From contig CALMDF010000161.1 of NCBI GenBank assembly GCA_937864895.1, forward strand, positions 1 to 13,069: a stretch of 13,069 nt of DNA, given 5' to 3'. The DNA comes from an uncultured Holophagales bacterium. Lineage in GTDB: Bacteria > Acidobacteriota > Thermoanaerobaculia > UBA5066. The notes beneath the pieces were generated by a model. The model saw only the letters and a list, made by a program, of their open reading frames with translations, ran no database searches and was not told where the DNA came from. Positions 6,071 to 12,409 of the stretch are shown in pieces (position 1 is the stretch's first letter; the number at the start of each line of letters is the position of its first letter). The position numbers and the translations under genes were made by a program.

Positions 6071-6937
6071 GTGCTCGGTGGACCGCCCCGACCCGCGCTG
6101 CGCGACCTCTGGACCGAGGAGGACGCGGAAGACCTGAGCCTCTTCCTCGAGGCGGCTGCGAGCGGAGCCCTCCTTCCGGCCCTCTCCGCCATCGAAGGAA
6201 CGTCCGAGGCGGACCGGCTCGAGGACCGGGCCGTCGTCGAGGCCTGGGCGGCCGTCGCTGCGAGACGCAAGACGCTCCTCCCCTCGCAGGGCCCGTTCGC
6301 CCTCTCCCGCCTCCTGCGGGGGCTCCTGGCCGACGACCTCGGGTTCCGGGGCGACGACGTCGACTACTCCGCGACGCGCAACTGCTGCATCCACCAGGTC
6401 CTCTCCAGGCGGCGCGGGATGCCGATCCTCCTCTCCTGCGTCTGGATGGAGGTGGGGCGTCGCGCGGGGGTCCCCGTCGAGGGGATCGGGATGCCCCGGC
6501 ACTTCCTCGCCCGCGTCGGCGGGCCGGACGGGGTCTTCGTCGACCCCTTCGCCGGCGGCCAGGAGCTCTCCCGCGAGGGGTGCCGCAGGCTGTTCGACCG
6601 GATGTCGGGCGCAAAGGAACGCTGGAGCGACGCGCTCCTGAAGCCGAGCGCGCCCGACGAGATCCTCGAGAGGGTCCTGAACAACCTCGCGGCCACGACG
6701 CGAGAGGAGCAGGACGCAGCGGGGAGCTACCGCGTGGCGACGTTCCTCGCGGCGCTCAGGCCGTTCTCCCCCGAGAGGCGGCTCCAGAAGGCGATGACGG
6801 CCGCGGTCATCGGCGTCACCGACGAGGCGGCAGCAGGGTTCGCCGACGTCATCGACAGTTTCCCCGACACGCCCGAGGCCGAGCACGCGGCGAGAAGTCT
6901 CGACTCCCTCACTTCGGGCGCGACGACCGTGAACTGA
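6071..6937 (+). CDS. SirB1-type transglutaminase-like protein with helical C-terminus
   Basis: A 288-residue cytoplasmic protein of the SirB1/transglutaminase-like family (Transglut_core2 type). The typical block is present: NCCIHQVLSRRRGMP (104-118), LLSCVWMEVGRRAGV (120-134), the GIGMPRHFL motif (138-146; usually PGHFL) and VDPFAGGQELS (157-167). Cys123, His144 and Asp158 are positioned like the Cys-His-Asp triad of papain-fold transglutaminases, although many family members are thought to be non-catalytic. The last hundred residues (NNLAATT..., FSPERRLQKAM...) look like the short TPR-like helical tail usual for this family. The cellular role is poorly known; homologues sit in many unrelated contexts. 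It starts at GTG 33 bases after the previous stop without a convincing ribosome site (only GAGG one base before the start). Its 3' end overlaps the convergent glycosyltransferase by 29 bases. Confidence 0.85.
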   Translation: MLGGPPRPALRDLWTEEDAEDLSLFLEAAASGALLPALSAIEGTSEADRLEDRAVVEAWAAVAARRKTLLPSQGPFALSRLLRGLLADDLGFRGDDVDYSATRNCCIHQVLSRRRGMPILLSCVWMEVGRRAGVPVEGIGMPRHFLARVGGPDGVFVDPFAGGQELSREGCRRLFDRMSGAKERWSDALLKPSAPDEILERVLNNLAATTREEQDAAGSYRVATFLAALRPFSPERRLQKAMTAAVIGVTDEAAAGFADVIDSFPDTPEAEHAARSLDSLTSGATTVN

Positions 6938-8153
6938 GCGCCCGGTCCGCGTCCTGCGACGCCCGGGTCCCGGCGACCCCGGCAGGGCCCGCCCCGCGGA
7001 GCCGGTTCCGGCGGAGCGCGACCGCTTCGTCGAGCACGGACAGCGTCAGGCGAGCCGTGTCCGTCCACCGGAAGCGGGCCGCCCGCTCCGAGCCTTCTCG
7101 GGTCAGCCGGTCCCGGAGGGCTTCGTCCTTCAGGAGCCGGGCGAGCTGGTCCGCCAGGGCCTCCGCATCGTCCCACGGGAAGAGCAGGCCTGCGGACCCG
7201 ACGACCTCCGGCAGCGAGCTCGCGTCCGCGCAGACCACGCGGCCTCCCACCGACATCGCTTCGGCGACCGGCAGGCCGAAGCCCTCGTAACGGGACGGGA
7301 AAACCAGCGCCGTGGCGAGCCGGTAGAGGGTCGCCAGCTCGGCGTCGTCGACGTAGCCCGCGTACCTGACGAACGCCTGCCGCCCGCGCGGGACGCTGGG
7401 CCCGCACTGGACCAGCGGAACGCTCTCGCCGCGGGCCCGGAGGAGCGCCATCGCTTCGTAGAGTTTCTCGAGGTTCTTGCGCGGATCGTGCGCGCCGACC
7501 GTGAGGAAGAACGGGACGGAGACGCCGAGCCTCTCGAGCGTGGCGGACGTGCCGCACCCGGTCGCCCTGAGGTCGTCCGCGCCGAGGAGCGTGACGCGGA
7601 TCTTCGCCGGGTCCGCGGCGAGCAGCCGCTGGATCTCCAGCGACGTGAACTCGGAGATCGTGATGACGAGGTCGGCCTTCTCGACCGCGTTTCCGTAACG
7701 CCGCCGGTGCTTGGCGCGCTTGATGACCTTCCACCACCGGTGGTCCAGCTGGAGCATCGACGCGACGTCGTGGATCGTCGCCACGGTCGCCGCGTGGCGG
7801 GCGTCCGGTTCCAGCCTGTTCCACGGGTACCAGACGACGTCGGCCGTCGTGTCCGGGAGCCCGGCCACGAGCTCGATCGCCGTTCGTTCCGGAAGGCTCG
7901 CGTCGACACCCGCGAGCAGGCCTCGCACCCCTTCGCCGTCCCGCGCGCTGCTCACGAATATCGTGAAACGGACGTCGAGGCGGTGCACGGGAATCCAGCG
8001 CAGGATGTTCCGGACGTACCGCCCGATGCCGCGCCGTTCACGGAGGAGCCGCGTCGCCTCGACACCGATGTGCCGCGCCGAAGCCGGGTCCGCGTCCGCG
8101 CTCCCGTCGCCGGGCGGTAGGGATGCGAGGGCCGGCCCGGCGTCGAAGGGCAT
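6909..8153 (-). CDS. GT4-family glycosyltransferase (GT-B fold)
   Basis: A 414-residue GT-B glycosyltransferase. The N-terminal domain has HIGVEATRLL with the glycine-rich GIGRYVRNIL (42-51), an acceptor-side TIHDVASM (126-133) and the linker SEFTSLEIQRLL (167-178). The C-terminal domain has TVGAHDPRKNLEKL (218-231), GYVDDAELATLYRLATALVFPSRYEGFGLPVAEAM split over 266-300, with the EX7E pair Glu290/Glu298 that contacts the nucleotide sugar, and SSLPEVVGSAGLLF (312-325). It most likely transfers a hexose or mannose-like sugar during polysaccharide or glycolipid synthesis at the inner membrane; donor and acceptor are unknown, and there is no surrounding sugar cluster. The start is the ATG at 8151-8153. 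No Shine-Dalgarno is visible, but TAGACT lies five bases upstream. A GTG at 8282 would add 43 Arg/Pro-rich residues overlapping the LolA-like gene and is less likely. The last roughly 30 residues are low in complexity. Confidence 0.9.
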   Translation of the reverse strand: MPFDAGPALASLPPGDGSADADPASARHIGVEATRLLRERRGIGRYVRNILRWIPVHRLDVRFTIFVSSARDGEGVRGLLAGVDASLPERTAIELVAGLPDTTADVVWYPWNRLEPDARHAATVATIHDVASMLQLDHRWWKVIKRAKHRRRYGNAVEKADLVITISEFTSLEIQRLLAADPAKIRVTLLGADDLRATGCGTSATLERLGVSVPFFLTVGAHDPRKNLEKLYEAMALLRARGESVPLVQCGPSVPRGRQAFVRYAGYVDDAELATLYRLATALVFPSRYEGFGLPVAEAMSVGGRVVCADASSLPEVVGSAGLLFPWDDAEALADQLARLLKDEALRDRLTREGSERAARFRWTDTARLTLSVLDEAVALRRNRLRGAGPAGVAGTRASQDADRALSSRSSRPK

Positions 8154-8158
8154 GAGCA

Positions 8159-8164
8159 AGTCTA
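8159..8164 (-). promoter_or_regulatory. Candidate -10 hexamer just before the glycosyltransferase ATG
   Basis: TAGACT on the minus strand, five bases before the ATG, in the 109-base gap (8154-8262) after the LolA-like gene. It fits a TANNNT leaderless-promoter pattern. No -35 match is seen 17-18 bases upstream. The rest of this gap holds nothing I recognise. Confidence 0.28.
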
Positions 8165-8262
8165 AGCGGGACGCACGAAGGCGACGGGCCGATCTGCCCG
8201 GAGGCACCCCGGACGGAGAACGGCGTCGGGTTCCGCTCGCGGCCGGTGCTTCCGGGACGTGC

Positions 8263-9024
8263 TCACCTGCCGGGACCGCCACCCGCGACGACCTGGAACA
8301 GCGCGTCGTCGAGCGACGCCTTCTCGGCGTCCAGGTACTCCACGACGGTCGTCCCGGGCCGCAGGGCGTCGACGATGGTCATCTGCGTGACCGTCGCGAC
8401 GCCGCGAAGCCAGCCCCACGTGTCGAACGTCGCCTCGCGCGCCGTCCTTCCGGAAGGCAGGAGGAAGACCACCTTCCGCGTCCTGCCCTCGGCGCGATCG
8501 ATCCAGACGCGCAGGACCGGAAAGGCGGGGTCGCGTCCCTTCTTCCCCGTGAGGCGGAGGACGTCGCAGGCCCTTCCGGCGAACGTCTCGCCCCGCTCGA
8601 CGACGGCGTCGTAGTCGTCGACGAACCGGGTCCGCGCAACGTCGGCGACGGCGAACCCCCCGGTCACCCGGTGGCTTCTCGGGACCTTGATCGGGTTCTT
8701 CGTCCCCGGCATCACGAGCCAGGCGTCCTTCCCGTTCACGATGAGGAGCTTCCCGCGGTCCCCGGGGGCCAGGAACTCGATCCTGATCTTCTCGGCCCCC
8801 TTCACGAAGACCTCGAACTCGCCCGTGAAAGCCTCGGCGCCGGGGCGGGACGTCGACACCCGAAGCCTCATCCGCGCCTCGGAGAGCGCGGCACGAGGGG
8901 CGTCCGCCCTCACCAGGATCGCGGCGGCGTCGCCCGCCTCTCCGCGCGCCGCCGCGGCCGCGAGGAGGACCAGGAGCGCCAGGGCGAGGGCGACGAGGCC
9001 GGCCGCGAGGCGGCGGTCAGACAT
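8263..9024 (-). CDS. LolA-like outer-membrane lipoprotein-sorting protein
   Basis: A 253-residue protein with an N-terminal signal sequence (hydrophobic core about 7-27, likely cut after ARGEA, near residue 30), so it is periplasmic. The mature part resembles the LolA-like sorting-protein family: FTGEFEVFVKGAEKIRIEFLAP split over 66-87, KLLIVNGKDAWLVMPGTK (92-109), a FVDDYDAV segment (134-141), CDVLRLTGKK (153-162) and VLRVWIDRAEGRTRKVVF (170-187), that is, successive strands of an open beta-barrel that holds lipids. In other bacteria such proteins pair with LolCDE-type ABC transporters or RND exporters. Here it follows the permease with an 8-base overlap, supporting a lipoprotein or lipid carrier working with that transporter. 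It is the last gene of the overlapping chain. Not clearly orthologous to E. coli LolA; the cargo is unknown. Confidence 0.82.
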   Translation of the reverse strand: MSDRRLAAGLVALALALLVLLAAAAARGEAGDAAAILVRADAPRAALSEARMRLRVSTSRPGAEAFTGEFEVFVKGAEKIRIEFLAPGDRGKLLIVNGKDAWLVMPGTKNPIKVPRSHRVTGGFAVADVARTRFVDDYDAVVERGETFAGRACDVLRLTGKKGRDPAFPVLRVWIDRAEGRTRKVVFLLPSGRTAREATFDTWGWLRGVATVTQMTIVDALRPGTTVVEYLDAEKASLDDALFQVVAGGGPGR

Positions 9025-10249
9025 GGGCGAGGGCCTCGACGGGGTCGAGCCGGGCCGCGCGGCGCGCGGGCCACCAGGAGGCGGCCAGGAGCGTCGCCGT
9101 CATCAGGACGAACCCGACGACGAAGGCGACCGGGATGAGCTCCACGTTGAGGACGCCGCCGCTCGTCGCCCCGGGGGGCGGCGGGAGGGAGATCCGCGCG
9201 GCGTTCAGCGCGGCGCGGAGGAGGAGCGAGCCGACCGCCCCCGCGATCGAGCCCCCGAGGCCCATCAGGAGCCCCTCGGCGAGAAAGAGGTTCCTCACCT
9301 GCCGCCGCTCCATCCCGATGGCCAGGAGCGTCCCGATCTCGCGCGTCCGCTCGAACACCGACATCGTCATCGTGTTCGCCGCCGCCAGGATGACGACCGT
9401 GGCGAGGACCAGGCCCGTAAAGAGAAAGATGCCGGCGTAGAGGCGGCGGACGGCGACGTAGAAGGGCGCGCTCTCGACCCAGGTCTTCACGGTCGCCGGG
9501 ACTCCGCCGCGGTGGAGGCGTGCGCGCAGGGCGCCGGCGGCCTCATCGAGGTCGACCCCCGGCTTCAGCGTGACGGCGATCGAGGTGGCCTTCCCTTCCG
9601 CCTTCAGGAGGCGGGCCGCCGGGGCGTAGGGCAGGAAGAGGATCCGGTCGTCGAGCTCCTTGATGGGCCAGCGGAGGATGGCGACGACGGTCGCGTCGAT
9701 GGCGTTCAGCCCGCCGTCGGGGGTCGTCGTCATGACCGTGACGAGGTCCCCGACGCCGGCCCCGAGCGAGCGGGCCAGCCCTCCGCCGAGCATCACCTCG
9801 TCGGCTTCCGGGTCGGCGAGGAACTTCCCCTCGGCCACGGCCTCGGCCGTGATCGTGGCGCTCCTCTCGAGCGCCGGGACCGTTCCCGTACCCATGTAGC
9901 CGATGCTCCGCTCCCCGCGCGCCACGAGGCCGAAGAAGGCCAGGCGGGGCATCGCCTGCTTCACGTCGGGGCTCGTCGCCACGCTCCGCGTCAGCTCCTC
10001 CGCCCCGTCGAGCAGGAGCGTGGCGGCCTCCTCGTCGCTCTTGCCCGTGGCCTCGGCGCTGACCACCCTGAGGTGCCCTCCCTGTCCCCGGATCGTGATG
10101 TCCTTCAGGCCGCGGAAGGTCTGCGCGACGAAGCCGGCGGTCATCGTGGCCGCAACGAAGCCGACGACGACGATGCTCCCGGTCAGGATCGTCCTCCTCC
10201 GGTGCCTGAAGAGGTTCCGCGCCGCGAGCCGCCACCAGCGAAGGCTCAT
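9017..10249 (-). CDS. LolC/LolE- or MacB-like ABC transporter permease (FtsX family)
   Basis: A 410-residue permease with the four-helix FtsX/MacB layout: helix 1 at about 19-42, a large periplasmic domain (about 43-265), then helices near 268-292, 322-346 and 371-393. The C-terminal FtsX domain includes ANTMTMSVFERTREIGTLLA (291-310) and ends in the usual RRAARLDPVEAL (396-407). Such permeases act as dimers with a LolD/MacB-type ATPase and move lipoproteins, lipids or other hydrophobic cargo out of the inner membrane by mechanotransmission, rather than through a channel. With one permease gene the complex would be a homodimer. The start is ATG with GGGAGGGG (10256-10263) seven bases upstream; it shares ATGA with the ATPase stop. 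The downstream LolA-like gene suggests lipoprotein sorting. The frame continues upstream to 10588, but that is antisense-like Arg-rich sequence inside the ATPase gene. Confidence 0.92.
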   Translation of the reverse strand: MSLRWWRLAARNLFRHRRRTILTGSIVVVGFVAATMTAGFVAQTFRGLKDITIRGQGGHLRVVSAEATGKSDEEAATLLLDGAEELTRSVATSPDVKQAMPRLAFFGLVARGERSIGYMGTGTVPALERSATITAEAVAEGKFLADPEADEVMLGGGLARSLGAGVGDLVTVMTTTPDGGLNAIDATVVAILRWPIKELDDRILFLPYAPAARLLKAEGKATSIAVTLKPGVDLDEAAGALRARLHRGGVPATVKTWVESAPFYVAVRRLYAGIFLFTGLVLATVVILAAANTMTMSVFERTREIGTLLAIGMERRQVRNLFLAEGLLMGLGGSIAGAVGSLLLRAALNAARISLPPPPGATSGGVLNVELIPVAFVVGFVLMTATLLAASWWPARRAARLDPVEALAHV

Positions 10250-10950
10250 TTCACGCCCCTCCCGTTCCGTTCGTCGGAGGCGATCCGGCCGTCCACGAGG
10301 CGGACGCGCCTCGGGACCCGCTCCACGATGCGCGGGTCGTGGCTCGAGAAGAGGAAGGTGATCCCCTTCGACGCGTGGAGGGCGTCGAAGAGGTCGAGGA
10401 GACGGGCGGCCGTCTCCGAGTCGAGCGAGGCGGTCGGCTCGTCGGCCAGGACGAGCGCCGGCTCCCCTACGATGGCGCGCGCCACGGCCACGCGCTGCCT
10501 CTGCCCGCCCGACATCGCGTCGGGGCGCCGCGCCTCGAGGCCGGAGAGGCCGACCGACGCGAGGGCGGCGCGCGACCGCGTCCGGCACTCCGCGTCCGGG
10601 AGGCCCCGGATCCAGAGCGCGAGCGCGACGTTCTCCTCCGCCGAGAGGACGGGGACGAGCTGGTGGGACTGGAAGACGAACCCGAGCTTCTCCCGGCGCA
10701 GGCGCGCCCGGCCGCGGTCGTCGAGGGACGACACGTCCTCCCCGTGAAGCGCCAGCGTGCCCGAGTCCGGCCGGTCGAGGAGGCCGAGAAGGTTCAGGAG
10801 GGTCGTCTTCCCGCTCCCCGAAGGCCCGGCCAGGACCGCGAGCTCGCCCGCTTCCAGCGTGAGCGACGCATCGCGGACCCCGACGACGCGCTCTTCGCCG
10901 GAGGCGTAGATGCGGGTCAGGCCCGAGGCGGCGACGAGCGGGCCGCTCAC
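10246..10950 (-). CDS. ABC transporter ATP-binding protein, LolD/MacB family
   Basis: A 234-residue ATPase, normal for LolD-type subunits. From the GTG at 10948-10950: Walker A GPSGSGKTT (42-50), Q-loop FVFQSHQLVPVLS with Gln94, signature MSGGQRQRVAVARA (146-159), Walker B LVLADEP with Glu171, D-loop SLD and H-loop SSHD with His204. The sequence FQSHQLVPVLSAEENVALAL and a short linker after Walker A are typical of the export-type LolD/MacB/FtsE group that pairs with FtsX-fold permeases. It drives the adjacent permease. It shares GTGA with the znuB stop upstream and ATGA with the permease start downstream, so it is translationally coupled to both. The ribosome site is weak (AGGC only), consistent with coupling. 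The longer open frame to 11115 lies within znuB and is rejected. Confidence 0.92.
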   Translation of the reverse strand: MSGPLVAASGLTRIYASGEERVVGVRDASLTLEAGELAVLAGPSGSGKTTLLNLLGLLDRPDSGTLALHGEDVSSLDDRGRARLRREKLGFVFQSHQLVPVLSAEENVALALWIRGLPDAECRTRSRAALASVGLSGLEARRPDAMSGGQRQRVAVARAIVGEPALVLADEPTASLDSETAARLLDLFDALHASKGITFLFSSHDPRIVERVPRRVRLVDGRIASDERNGRGVK

Positions 10951-11750
10951 GCCTGGCGGCGGAGCCGGCCGGCCACGATCCCGACGAAGAAGAGCGTCGT
11001 GCCGGTCAGGATGATCGCCGCCCCGGACGGGACGTCGAGCGCCACGGAGAGGAGGAGGCCCCCGAGGACCATGACGAGGGCCGCGCCGATCGATCCGAGG
11101 AGGAATCCCGGCCACCGCGAGGTGAGCGACCGGGCCACCGCGCCCGGGAGGACGAGAAGGGCGGAGACGAGGAGGATCCCGACCACCTTGAGCCCGACGA
11201 CCACAGTGAGCGCGAGGAGGACGAGGACGAGGACTCTCATCCGCGCCACGTTCACCCCGGCCGCGAACGCGCCGTCCTCGTCGATCGAGGCGAGGAGGAG
11301 CGGCCGGAAGTACAGGGCGAGGAGGACGAGGACGAGGAGCGACGCGCCTCCGAGCGCGAGGAGGTCCTTCGGGTCGACGGTCAGGATGTTGCCGAACATC
11401 AGGCCGAAGAGGTCGACGTTCGTCTCGAGGAAGCTGATGGCGACGACGCCCACGGCCATCGCGGCGACGGTGAAGACGCCGACGGCGGTGTCCTCGGTCA
11501 GGTCTCCCTCGCCCGAGGCCGTGGCGGTCGCGAGGGCCACGGCGACGGCCGCCACGAGCGCCCCGAGCCCGGGGGGGGCGCCCACGAGCGACGCGAGGGC
11601 GACGCCGCCGAACGCGGCATGCGAAACGCCCGACCCGACGAAGGCGAGGCGCCGGAGAACGACGAAGAACGAGAGGGCGCCACAGACGACGGCGACGATG
11701 AACCCCGCGGCCAGGGCCCTCTGAAAGAACGGGAAGGCGAGGAACTCCAT
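10947..11750 (-). CDS. znuB: Metal ABC transporter permease (ABC-3 family, ZnuB/MntB type)
   Basis: About 267 residues, nearly all hydrophobic, with eight or nine membrane helices. Family signatures: RRLAFVGSGVSHAAFGGVAL (34-53, counted from the GTG at 11753) and VGILLVSALLVLPGAVA (191-207), plus GVNVARMRVLVLVLLALTVV (166-185). ABC-3 permeases import zinc, manganese or iron from the periplasm together with a ZnuA-type binding protein and a ZnuC-type ATPase, both encoded directly upstream. Zinc is the best guess because of the His-rich loop in the binding protein, but manganese or iron cannot be excluded. The start is the ATG at 11748-11750, overlapping the znuC stop as TGATG; the GTG immediately before it (11751-11753) is an equal candidate. 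It ends in a GTGA overlap with the LolD-like ATPase. Confidence 0.93.
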   Translation of the reverse strand: MEFLAFPFFQRALAAGFIVAVVCGALSFFVVLRRLAFVGSGVSHAAFGGVALASLVGAPPGLGALVAAVAVALATATASGEGDLTEDTAVGVFTVAAMAVGVVAISFLETNVDLFGLMFGNILTVDPKDLLALGGASLLVLVLLALYFRPLLLASIDEDGAFAAGVNVARMRVLVLVLLALTVVVGLKVVGILLVSALLVLPGAVARSLTSRWPGFLLGSIGAALVMVLGGLLLSVALDVPSGAAIILTGTTLFFVGIVAGRLRRQA

Positions 11751-12409
11751 CACGAGCGGGTTTCCCCGGTGAGGCGGCCGTCGATCCGGAAGACGGCGTC
11801 GGCGCCTCCCATGGCGTCGCTGTCGTGCGTGACGTAGACGATCGTCCGTCCCGCCGCGACCTCTTCCGCCACGAGGCGGCGAAGCGTCTTCATCCCCTCG
11901 GCGTCCAGGGCGGTGTCGGGCTCGTCGAGGAGGAGGAGGGCCGGCGTCCCGGCGATGGCGCGGGCGAGAAGGACCCTCTGCCGCTGCCCGCCCGAGAGCC
12001 TCCCGACCGGGCGCGCGGCGAGCTCGTCCGCGAGGCCCGCCCGCGCCAGGGCCCGACGCGCCTCGAGCTCGACGGCGCGCGTCATCCCGAAGCCGGGGCC
12101 CGGGGAGAGCGTCAGCCCGACGAGGTCGAGACCCGTGACGGGGGCCTGCGGCGAGAGGGTCGAGCGCTGGGGGAGGTACCCGACCCTCGGGCGAGGGACT
12201 TCCCGCCCCGCGTCGTCGAGGAACGTGACGCGGCCCTTTTCGGGCGTGAGGAAGCCGAGCAGGGCCCGGGCGAGGGTGGTCTTTCCGCCGCCGTTCGGGC
12301 CCACCATCGCGGTCCGCTTCCCGGCGGGGATCGTGAAGGACGTCGAAGAGACGGCCGGCCGCCCTCCGAAGGAGATGGTGACGTCCTCGAATCGGACCGA
12401 GACGCTCAC
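11750..12409 (-). CDS. znuC: Metal ABC transporter ATP-binding protein (ZnuC type)
   Basis: A 219-residue ATPase, slightly short for ZnuC. Motifs: Walker A GPNGGGKTT (37-45), Q-loop GYLPQRSTLSPQAPVT with Gln81 (the YLPQR form is characteristic of metal-ABC ATPases), signature LSGGQRQRVLLARA (138-151), Walker B LLLLDEP with Glu163, D-loop ALD and H-loop VTHD with His195. It powers the ZnuB-type permease encoded next. The start is the GTG at 12407-12409: AGGAGG lies six bases upstream (12416-12421) and the start shares GTGA with the znuA stop. No C-terminal extension is present. The frame runs open upstream through znuA, but that part has no ABC features. Confidence 0.94.
   Translation of the reverse strand: MSVSVRFEDVTISFGGRPAVSSTSFTIPAGKRTAMVGPNGGGKTTLARALLGFLTPEKGRVTFLDDAGREVPRPRVGYLPQRSTLSPQAPVTGLDLVGLTLSPGPGFGMTRAVELEARRALARAGLADELAARPVGRLSGGQRQRVLLARAIAGTPALLLLDEPDTALDAEGMKTLRRLVAEEVAAGRTIVYVTHDSDAMGGADAVFRIDGRLTGETRS

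Noticed and set aside
8154..8282. Upstream GTG start for the glycosyltransferase, overlapping the LolA-like gene by 20 bases
   Set aside because: It adds 43 low-complexity residues before the GT-B fold and has no ribosome site. The operon-coupling argument keeps it possible, but the ATG at 8153 is more likely.
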